7,094 bases of DNA, taken from positions 1 to 7,094 of the forward strand of contig WAQV01000082.1 in the NCBI GenBank assembly GCA_015520065.1, written 5' to 3'. Every line of letters starts with the position of its first letter. Position 1 is the stretch's first letter. Shown here piece by piece: positions 1 through 4,576 of this stretch. This DNA comes from Candidatus Pacearchaeota archaeon (GTDB lineage: Archaea; Nanobdellota; Nanobdellia; Pacearchaeales; GW2011-AR1). The notes under the pieces are model-generated. The model had not been told where the DNA came from. It did not search any database and worked only from the letters and a program-made list of their open reading frames with translations. The position numbers and the translations under genes are program-made.

Positions 1-23
1 CTCGGGATGTGTATAAGAGACAG
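1..23 (+). other. Nextera sequencing adapter remnant (non-genomic)
   Basis: Bases 6-23 read gatgtgtataagagacag, the Tn5 mosaic end used in Illumina Nextera libraries. They are preceded by ctcgg, which is the adjoining part of the Nextera read-2 adapter. Compared with the known adapter, one A is missing between ctcgg and gatgtg. The stretch is therefore an untrimmed library adapter at a contig end and not DNA of the organism. The methyltransferase reading frame running leftward into it should be cut at base 24. Any ORF starting inside it is artificial. Confidence 0.96.
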
Positions 24-660
24 TTCTAAGGGAATTTGGCTTCATTGCAATAAACACTATATTTGCTTTATGAGGGATTTTTTTAATTATTTTAAATCCA
101 GCATTTTCAAACAGACTGCAAATCTCACTCTCATCAAACAGATAATAGTATCTTTTTCCTTTGTCACGCCATTTTATGAATTTTTCTTTTCCTGATTTCC
201 TGAACCTTTCAGAATTCCTGTCCCACACTTCCACTTCAGCCATTGCTCCTGGCTTTAAAATCCTGTAAAGTTCTTTTATGGTATTTTTTCTTCCTTCAGA
301 AGTTTCAATGCAATGCAAAGCTGCAACGCATATCGCAGCATCAAAAAAGTTGTCCTTAAATGGAGTTTTTTCAAGTCTGGAATGAAAAGTTTTAATCTTT
401 ATTCCTAATTTTTTAGCTCTCTCTTCTGCAAGTTTTAACATCTCTTTGGAAAAATCAACAAGATAGAATTCCTTGTTTGAAAAGTTTTTCACACCTAAAA
501 GATTCCTTCCTGAACCGCTGCCAAAGTCCAGGATTCTGCCTTTCTGCTGATTGATAAACTCTGTAGCTGCAGCTGATGGAGTTGTTTTAAATTTATGCCA
601 TTCTTCAGCTATACTGTCCCATACTTTTTGCTGGTTTTCTGAGGCATTTTCTAAATCCAT
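24..660 (-). CDS. Trm9/ALKBH8-like SAM-dependent tRNA methyltransferase (C-terminus cut by contig end)
   Basis: This class I SAM-dependent methyltransferase has 212 codons visible and no stop before the adapter. The ATG is at 660-658. Motif I (LDFGSGSGRN, residues 44-53) forms the SAM-binding glycine loop, the acidic end of strand beta2 is in LVDFS (67-71), motif IV is FDAAICVAALHCI (106-118), and the RILKPGA turn is at 133-139. The stretch KGKRYYYLFDESEI (167-180) resembles the RYY-h-F/Y-EGEL signature of yeast Trm9 and human ALKBH8. Those enzymes methylate carboxymethyluridine at tRNA wobble position 34 and need the Trm112 partner, which is not visible here. The usual family end, a strand before a Lys-Pro (IAMKP, 204-208), is present, so few residues are missing. 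A TATA box 26 bases upstream suggests its own leaderless promoter. The family call is firm; the exact tRNA substrate is inferred. Confidence 0.85.
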
Positions 661-682
661 AATTAAAACAGACAAAAAGCAG

Positions 683-690
683 TTATAAAT
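683..690 (-). promoter_or_regulatory. TATA box for the Trm9-like methyltransferase
   Basis: On the minus strand this reads ATTTATAA, within aaatttataac. Its centre is about 26 bases before the ATG at 660, the normal spacing between an archaeal TATA box and the transcription start. Transcription should therefore begin at or next to the start codon, giving a leaderless mRNA. It lies in the 50-base gap after the CYTH gene, so the methyltransferase need not depend on read-through from that operon. Confidence 0.6.
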
Positions 691-710
691 TTATTTTGTT
701 AATTTTTATT

Positions 711-1190
711 CTACCTTGCATCTCTGATTATCTCCAGATAAGACCTATTTTCAGAATCCTCAAGTCTAAGATTAAATTCATCAAGGCATTCTAAGATGGA
801 ACTTCTGTTTCCCTCAATTTCCAAATAAATATCTTTGTTTGGAAGAATGTCAATAGAGATAACGCACTCTCTATGGCTGAAGTTTGCTCTTTTTTTGCAG
901 TAAGAAGTCCAGTTGTCAAATCCAATTTTATTAAAAAAATTAAGAATCTTCTCTAAATTTGAATTCTTAACTGTAAACTCTATCTCCTCTCTTACATTCA
1001 TATCATAATTTTTTCTTTTTCCTTTGTAAGTTATAAAAATCTCTCCTTTCTCTCTTCTTAATCTAACTATCCCTTCTTTTAATTCATGAATGATATTCTC
1101 TTGGGAAAAATATTTAGGTTTACCTAAAATTTCTACAATTTCCTTTAATTTACACTCATTGATTTTTATCTTTACTTCTGTTTCTATCAT
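711..1190 (-). CDS. CYTH-domain protein (class IV adenylate cyclase / thiamine-triphosphatase-like)
   Basis: This 159-residue protein is a single CYTH (triphosphate tunnel) domain. The signature ExExK is present at the N-terminus as ETEVK (E3, E5, K7). Other expected charged tunnel residues follow: VRLRRE (42-47), TYKGKR (54-59), REEIEF (67-72), KKR (99-101) and the late ID-hLP...EIE block (113-126). Family members bind a triphosphate-containing ligand and metal in a beta-barrel tunnel; known activities include cAMP synthesis (CyaB), thiamine triphosphatase and inorganic triphosphatase. The substrate cannot be read from sequence. It is slightly shorter than the usual 170-190 residues. Its ATG overlaps the stop of the upstream NTPase gene as ATGA (1187-1190), with no Shine-Dalgarno motif, so the two are co-transcribed and probably translationally coupled. 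The protein is predicted to be cytoplasmic. Confidence 0.85.
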   Translation of the reverse strand: MIETEVKIKINECKLKEIVEILGKPKYFSQENIIHELKEGIVRLRREKGEIFITYKGKRKNYDMNVREEIEFTVKNSNLEKILNFFNKIGFDNWTSYCKKRANFSHRECVISIDILPNKDIYLEIEGNRSSILECLDEFNLRLEDSENRSYLEIIRDAR

Positions 1191-1711
1191 TTTATATTAG
1201 TAGTTATGTGACTAAGAATGAAGTCCAACCTATCTTCTATTGGCATAACAGGCACATGTATTGGGTTATACCCGTAACTGACATATGTTTCAACAAGAGT
1301 ATCATGAATTTTTTGGGCTTCTGCATCATCTTTCTCTATTCTTAATCCATCATCAATGAACGGAAGCCTCTCTAAAACAAACACTTTATGATATCTTTCA
1401 TGATGAGGATGCTCTGCTATCTCTTTGGGAACATAACCTAAAAGCAGTTTGGAGTATGCAAGACAATCAAGAGTTCCTCTGTCCAAAAAATAGACTCCTG
1501 GTTTCCTGCAAAGTTTGCTTTCTTTTTTCAGCTGATGAAGAAATATATCTCTTTCCAGTTTCTCATAATTGTTTTTGTATTTATGATTATTGGAACTTAG
1601 TATCTCTCTTGCTGATTCACTCAAAACAGGAAATCCCTTTTTTCTTAACTCATTGACGAGAGTTGTTTTTCCCGAACATGGGCCTCCTGTAAGCACATAT
1701 TTCAACAACAT
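1187..1711 (-). CDS. AAA_28-type P-loop NTPase (NadR/Ttd14-like ATPase)
   Basis: This P-loop nucleotide-binding protein has 174 residues from the ATG at 1711-1709. The Walker A motif is GGPCSGKTT (9-17), followed by a short kinase-like SESARE segment (31-36). The Walker-B-like strand with catalytic acid is FLDRGTLD (75-82), then comes YHKVFVLERLPFIDDGLR (107-124) and a C-terminal Y-x-x-x-GY-x-P-IHVPV (143-155). This is the AAA_28 pattern, related to the NadR kinase-like domain and to the N-terminal half of animal Ttd14. An in-frame GTG at 1744 would add 11 residues. I reject it because the TATA element at 1735-1742 places transcription start at about 1712, downstream of that GTG. The gene overlaps the CYTH gene by 4 bases. 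The ligand is unknown; a small-molecule kinase or a nucleotide-gated partner of the CYTH protein are both possible. Confidence 0.82.
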   Translation of the reverse strand: MLLKYVLTGGPCSGKTTLVNELRKKGFPVLSESAREILSSNNHKYKNNYEKLERDIFLHQLKKESKLCRKPGVYFLDRGTLDCLAYSKLLLGYVPKEIAEHPHHERYHKVFVLERLPFIDDGLRIEKDDAEAQKIHDTLVETYVSYGYNPIHVPVMPIEDRLDFILSHITTNIK

Positions 1712-1720
1712 ACAATTATC

Positions 1721-1739
1721 TATAGTATTGCAAACTATA
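1721..1739. promoter_or_regulatory. Inverted repeat (candidate operator 1)
   Basis: TATAGT (1721-1726) and ACTATA (1734-1739) are perfect inverted arms around ATTGCAA. The core TTGCAA is itself palindromic. The element lies between the TATA box and start codon of the NTPase gene, overlapping the box. The 11-mer ATAGTrTTGCA found here (1722-1732) recurs at 1766-1776, leading into the second inverted repeat. Its role as an operator of the adjacent winged-helix regulator is inferred from position and shared core only. Confidence 0.4.
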
Positions 1740-1742
1740 TAC
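1735..1742 (-). promoter_or_regulatory. TATA box for the NTPase-CYTH operon
   Basis: On the minus strand this reads GTATATAG, centred about 27 bases before the ATG at 1711, again giving a leaderless transcript. A second TATA-like stretch (AAATTATACAG, 1750-1760) lies further up and would start transcription near 1728, still downstream of the alternative GTG at 1744. The inverted repeat at 1721-1739 overlaps this box, so a protein bound there would block TBP. Confidence 0.55.
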
Positions 1743-1771
1743 ACTTTACTGTATAATTTTTGTCAATAGTG

Positions 1772-1784
1772 TTGCATGCTGCAA
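1772..1784. promoter_or_regulatory. Inverted repeat TTGCA-TGC-TGCAA (candidate operator 2)
   Basis: These are perfect 5-base arms with a 3-base spacer. The repeat sits just upstream of the TATA box (1789-1796) of the winged-helix regulator gene and abuts the position of the TFB recognition element (about 1783-1788). It shares the TTGCA core with the inverted repeat at 1721-1739, about 48 bases away. The arrangement fits an autoregulated divergent promoter, but binding is not shown. Confidence 0.45.
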
Positions 1785-1788
1785 AATG

Positions 1789-1796
1789 TTTAAATA
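1789..1796 (+). promoter_or_regulatory. TATA box for the winged-helix regulator
   Basis: TTTAAATA lies 41-48 bases before the ATG at 1837. With the usual TATA-to-start spacing, transcription would begin around 1818, leaving a leader of roughly 18 bases. This is the one promoter in the window that does not predict a leaderless or nearly leaderless mRNA. The AT-rich stretch at 1811-1830 is too close to the ATG to serve as the box. Confidence 0.5.
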
Positions 1797-1836
1797 GTCC
1801 TGGTGCTGTTAAAATTAAATAAACTTAAATCAGAAA

Positions 1837-2676
1837 ATGCTTGACTCCAAGACAATAAAGAAAATAGAAGATTTTGTATATTTAAAACCAAGAAGCATTC
1901 AGGAAATAGCTCAGCACATTGGAAAAAGCTGGAGAACTGCAGACAGATATGTTAGCTATATTGAAGAGGAGTTTGGAAACATATCAACAAGAACATTCCG
2001 TGAAGGGACAAGAGGGGCGTTAAAAATAGCTTATTGGGCATCAATAGAGAAACTAAAAGGCAGTGTCTTTCAGAAACAGCTGGAAGAGCAGATAATGCAT
2101 GGCAGAGAGAAAGGAGATTTTTCTGCTTTTGATATTTTCCAGCATGTTCCAGACAAAAACAAAACTGCATGGATGAAAAAAGGAGATAGTGAAATAAAGC
2201 TGGGAAGATTGAAAGAGTTTAAGGAACTTCTTCTTAAAGCAAAAAAGCAGATTCTATTCTTTTCAGGCAATCTTTCCTTTATAAACTACAAAGACAAAGA
2301 AACTGATATTTTTTCTGTGTTGGAGGAAATTGTAAAAAAAGGCATAACTATAAAAGTTATTTGCAGAGTTGACCTTGCAGGAAGAGAGAATATAGAAAAA
2401 ATGCTCTCTTTAAATTTCAAGCACGGAAAGGAATTAATTGAAATACGCCACAGGGAACAGCCATTAAGAGCAACAATTATAGACAACACGCTTTTCAGTA
2501 TGAAAGAGATGAAAGAGCCTACAGGCAAGGAGAGAGAGCTTAACAAAAGGCTTTTCATATTTTACACAATAAAAAACAAGGAATGGGCTGAATGGCTCTC
2601 AAAAATCTTCTGGAAGATGTTTAATACATCAATAGGCTCTGACAAACGGCTTCAAGAGATGGATAAGATTTTTTGA
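1837..2676 (+). CDS. Winged-helix transcriptional regulator with TrmB/PLD-like C-terminal domain
   Basis: This is a 279-residue predicted DNA-binding regulator. Residues 16-48 form a helix-turn-helix (SIQEIAQHIGKSWRTADRYVSYIE) with the alternating hydrophobic pattern of a recognition helix. A helical linker spans about 65-135. Residues 127-222 resemble the effector domain of TrmB-family archaeal regulators, which has a phospholipase-D-like fold: a helix then KKQILFFSG (136-144), a second helix with VKKGITIKVICRV (166-178), and LRATIIDNTLFSMKE (210-224). No HKD catalytic motif is present, so it is not a nuclease or lipase. TrmB relatives bind sugars and repress or activate sugar genes, but the ligand here is unknown. 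It is transcribed divergently from the NTPase-CYTH pair over a 125-base region with two inverted repeats, so it may control itself and that operon. It ends at a hairpin terminator shared with the convergent gene. Confidence 0.72.
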   Translation: MLDSKTIKKIEDFVYLKPRSIQEIAQHIGKSWRTADRYVSYIEEEFGNISTRTFREGTRGALKIAYWASIEKLKGSVFQKQLEEQIMHGREKGDFSAFDIFQHVPDKNKTAWMKKGDSEIKLGRLKEFKELLLKAKKQILFFSGNLSFINYKDKETDIFSVLEEIVKKGITIKVICRVDLAGRENIEKMLSLNFKHGKELIEIRHREQPLRATIIDNTLFSMKEMKEPTGKERELNKRLFIFYTIKNKEWAEWLSKIFWKMFNTSIGSDKRLQEMDKIF

Positions 2677-2693
2677 GATGTGGTATTATAAAA

Positions 2694-2723
2694 ATTCTAT
2701 CTAAAGATAGAATATCTTTTTTT
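2694..2723. terminator. Bidirectional hairpin/T-tract terminator between convergent genes
   Basis: ATTCTATCT (2694-2702) pairs perfectly with AGATAGAAT (2705-2713) around a central AA; sterically this means an 8-bp stem with a 4-base loop. On the plus strand it is followed by seven Ts (2717-2723), and on the minus strand by five Ts just past 2694. It can thus terminate both the winged-helix gene and the PRTase-like gene that converge here. The hairpin overlaps the last codons and stop (2697-2699) of the minus-strand gene. Archaeal termination mainly needs T-runs, so the stem may instead protect mRNA 3' ends. Confidence 0.65.
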
Positions 2724-3536
2724 GAGAATCTCTAAAGCCTCATCTATTTCATCTCTAATTTGTTCATCAGATAAAATATCTGGAGTAGTATATATCTTCT
2801 TAAATCCTGGTGGAATATTGCACAAATTTTGATTTCTTTCTGGAATTCCAAGATAGACCGAAATGCTTAATGGAGAGTACCTTAAAATGTTTTTATACGC
2901 CTTATTTAAAGTTTTTCCAGTTCTAACATCATCTTCTATAAAGAGTATATTTTTTCCCTGTATAATCTTCAAATCATCTAATTCCTTATAAGGTCTATCT
3001 TCAGTTACACAGTATTCATCAATATGAATATTCCTTAATGGTAGGTCGAATAGTGAAAATATTCCTGCATAAGTAAAGCCTTCTGGGCCAATCACTACTC
3101 CAATATCTATTTCATTTTCATTTATAACTTTTCTGGCAGAATAAAAAGAAGATATCCAATTATGGGCAGAATGGAGAGGGTCTAAATTAAATTTTGAGAA
3201 ATAGCTGTTAGCTTCAGTTTTTAAAAGACTTTCTACAACATTCTTAAGAATTTTATATTTTTGATATTCTTGATTCTCAACCTCTAATATTCTTTTTACT
3301 CCATTTGGGTTTATCTGCAAAATCTGCTCAAATTCGTTTAATTCGTTTTCTATTTGATGATATAATTGATGTACTACATCATTCATAGGATACTGTGAGG
3401 CATCTAAAGATTCTAATATTTCTATTTTTTGCATAAAGTTTCTATATACTTCATTCAAGAGAAATTTATCTAGAGAATTATCTCCTTCATTCAGGAATTT
3501 ATTAATTCTACTCTCAAGTTTCTTTGTAGATCTCAT
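2697..3536 (-). CDS. Phosphoribosyltransferase-like protein B (downstream member of tandem pair)
   Basis: This 279-residue protein is of two parts. Residues 1-135 are mostly helical, Glu/Asn-rich and unrecognised. Residues 143-250 look like a type I phosphoribosyltransferase core: DIGVVIGPEGFTYAGIF (144-160) sits where the pyrophosphate-loop strand and following helix belong. The PRPP loop is NILFIEDDVRTGKTL (196-210), keeping the acidic pair E201-D202 and T206-G207, but with Asp after the pair and Lys in place of the second Gly of TGGT. Such folds either transfer ribose-5-phosphate from PRPP to a nucleobase or sense PRPP/nucleotides. The base specificity is unreadable. It lies 7 bases downstream of PRTase-like protein A with no promoter between, so they form one operon. 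The shared pattern across A and B (Y-x-x-IF, a Pro-containing turn, ID, then L-x-x-L/Lys and D-x-x-x-TGKTL-x-K) says they are paralogues. The last seven codons form a terminator hairpin. Confidence 0.6.
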   Translation of the reverse strand: MRSTKKLESRINKFLNEGDNSLDKFLLNEVYRNFMQKIEILESLDASQYPMNDVVHQLYHQIENELNEFEQILQINPNGVKRILEVENQEYQKYKILKNVVESLLKTEANSYFSKFNLDPLHSAHNWISSFYSARKVINENEIDIGVVIGPEGFTYAGIFSLFDLPLRNIHIDEYCVTEDRPYKELDDLKIIQGKNILFIEDDVRTGKTLNKAYKNILRYSPLSISVYLGIPERNQNLCNIPPGFKKIYTTPDILSDEQIRDEIDEALEILKKRYSIFR

Positions 3537-3543
3537 CTTAGTT

Positions 3544-4398
3544 TTATCTTTTATCGAACATCTTCTCTTTTATTTCTTTCACTACGATATATTTTCCTAC
3601 TCTATCTACAACATTCTTTGCTGTTTCATTACTGTTAAGAATATAGGGATTGGAAGTATATAATTCAAAATCAGATGGAAGAAGTTTTTTATACTTTCTG
3701 TATGGGAAGACGGGCTTTCCATTCTTAAGCATAATATCTTCTCTAACTTTTGATAGGCCTGTTATAGGAGAAAGATGCCAGAATGAATCAAAATTCACTG
3801 TATCTGTTCCTACATGATACTTCTTTCCAGAATCGATTCCTGGCCATTTGAACAAACCTATATAAGCTCCTTTAACATTTACCTCATTTTCTCTCAGATA
3901 TTCTGTAACTTTTCTTAAAGTCTTTCCTGTTACAAAGTCAATATCAACTAACAAAACAGATTTTTTATGTTTCAGTTCCTCCAACTGACTATCACTAATT
4001 ATCGGTTTATTCATTTTTCTTTTATGATGAGAGTAATCTATCTCAAAAACAGGAAAGCCAATAATCTCAAAAATCTTAGAGTAAGGAATTCCTGCATCTC
4101 TAATAGCAACTACTGCATCATACTTTCCTTTTAGCTGCAAAGATGCATCTGCATGAGATATTAACGGAGAGTCAAAATACTCTCTCCAGTCCCGCTCTTC
4201 TTTTTCTTTCCACTTAGATAAAAGAAGTGCTTCAAAAAACAACTTCTTTCTATAAATGTCAACATTTTCAGGTAAATCGAGAATTTTCTCTAAACCTCCT
4301 TCAAATCTTTCAGCTTCTTCTGTTATCTCAGGATTTTCAATTGCTGAATGAGGAAGTTCGTGTTTCAATGCCAAACATGGTGATAAATGCAACTTCAT
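3544..4398 (-). CDS. Phosphoribosyltransferase-like protein A (upstream member of tandem pair)
   Basis: This is a 284-residue protein. A helical N-terminal region (about 23-90) precedes a type I phosphoribosyltransferase-like core. KYDAVVAIRDAGIPYSKIF (92-110) occupies the pyrophosphate-loop position, and SVLLVDIDFVTGKTL (147-161) the PRPP loop. Against the family consensus VLLVDDLIATGGT, the second Asp is Ile (I153) and the next residue is Asp (D154), with GK replacing GG. The acidic pair that contacts ribose hydroxyls is thus broken, so catalysis is doubtful. Residues 205-265 carry a Trp/His/Pro-rich tail (FWHLSPITG, FPYRKYKKLLPSDFELYTS) that might form a hood or lid. It is first gene of a two-gene operon with B, from a strong TATA promoter 8 bases ahead of the predicted leader. 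It could be a real transferase with a shifted loop, an inactive heterodimer partner, or a PRPP sensor; I cannot choose. Confidence 0.6.
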   Translation of the reverse strand: MKLHLSPCLALKHELPHSAIENPEITEEAERFEGGLEKILDLPENVDIYRKKLFFEALLLSKWKEKEERDWREYFDSPLISHADASLQLKGKYDAVVAIRDAGIPYSKIFEIIGFPVFEIDYSHHKRKMNKPIISDSQLEELKHKKSVLLVDIDFVTGKTLRKVTEYLRENEVNVKGAYIGLFKWPGIDSGKKYHVGTDTVNFDSFWHLSPITGLSKVREDIMLKNGKPVFPYRKYKKLLPSDFELYTSNPYILNSNETAKNVVDRVGKYIVVKEIKEKMFDKR

Positions 4399-4427
4399 TT
4401 TAACATATTTTGTTAGAAAAAATGTTA

Positions 4428-4442
4428 TTTATAAATCTTTCG
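4428..4442 (-). promoter_or_regulatory. BRE and TATA box for the PRTase-like operon
   Basis: On the minus strand this reads CGAAAG followed by ATTTATAAA, a near-ideal archaeal TFB recognition element (4437-4442) and TATA box (4428-4436). The expected transcription start is near 4406, leaving only about 8 untranslated bases before the ATG at 4398. This is the best-matching promoter in the window and shows that the PRTase-like pair is transcribed separately from the MTAP-APRT gene upstream. Confidence 0.68.
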
Positions 4443-4472
4443 ATTTATTCACTACTGCTATGTGATTACAAT

Positions 4473-4490
4473 ACTAAAATTTGTTTTAGT
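4473..4490. repeat. Short AT-rich inverted repeat upstream of the PRTase-like operon
   Basis: ACTAAAA (4473-4479) and TTTTAGT (4484-4490) are perfect 7-base inverted arms around TTTG. The element lies about 40 bases upstream of the TATA box in the 178-base gap between the MTAP-APRT gene and the PRTase-like operon. It could be an operator or an RNA hairpin in the 3' region of the MTAP-APRT transcript. Such AT-only arms can arise by chance in this composition. Confidence 0.25.
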
Positions 4491-4566
4491 TTTGAAGATT
4501 ATTTATTCAACACTAAGAAGAATGTCTTTCTGCAATCTGTTCATGAGAAATAAAGTGTACTGAAAG

Positions 4567-4571
4567 AAAAA
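4567..4571 (-). terminator. T-tract terminator candidate for the MTAP-APRT gene
   Basis: On the minus strand five Ts, interrupted by C and followed by three more (TTTTTCTTT), begin six bases after the TGA stop of the fusion gene. Oligo-T on the non-template strand is the basic archaeal termination signal. No stable hairpin precedes it. A separate strong promoter downstream supports termination about here. Confidence 0.35.
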
Positions 4572-4576
4572 TAGTC

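Noticed and set aside
7..195. 62-codon plus-strand ORF starting at the left edge
   Set aside because: Its start codon lies inside the Nextera adapter, and it runs antisense to the clear methyltransferase coding sequence.
1456..1656. Plus-strand ORF of 66 codons
   Set aside because: It lies entirely antisense within the P-loop NTPase gene, and its translation shows no recognisable features.
1952..2558. Three minus-strand ORFs of 66-90 codons
   Set aside because: All are antisense shadows of the winged-helix regulator gene, with low-complexity Ser/Leu/Phe-rich translations typical of the reverse strand of AT-rich coding DNA.
1837..2676. Phospholipase-D-type enzyme or nuclease
   Set aside because: The C-terminal region has a PLD-like pattern but no H-x-K-x4-D motif, and the N-terminus is a clear helix-turn-helix, so a regulator is far more likely.
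4399..4576. Possible small RNA (for example C/D box) in the 178-base gap
   Set aside because: No paired C (RTGATGA) and D (CTGA) boxes with proper spacing, and no tRNA-like cloverleaf, were found on either strand. The gap is explained by a T-tract, a short inverted repeat and a promoter.
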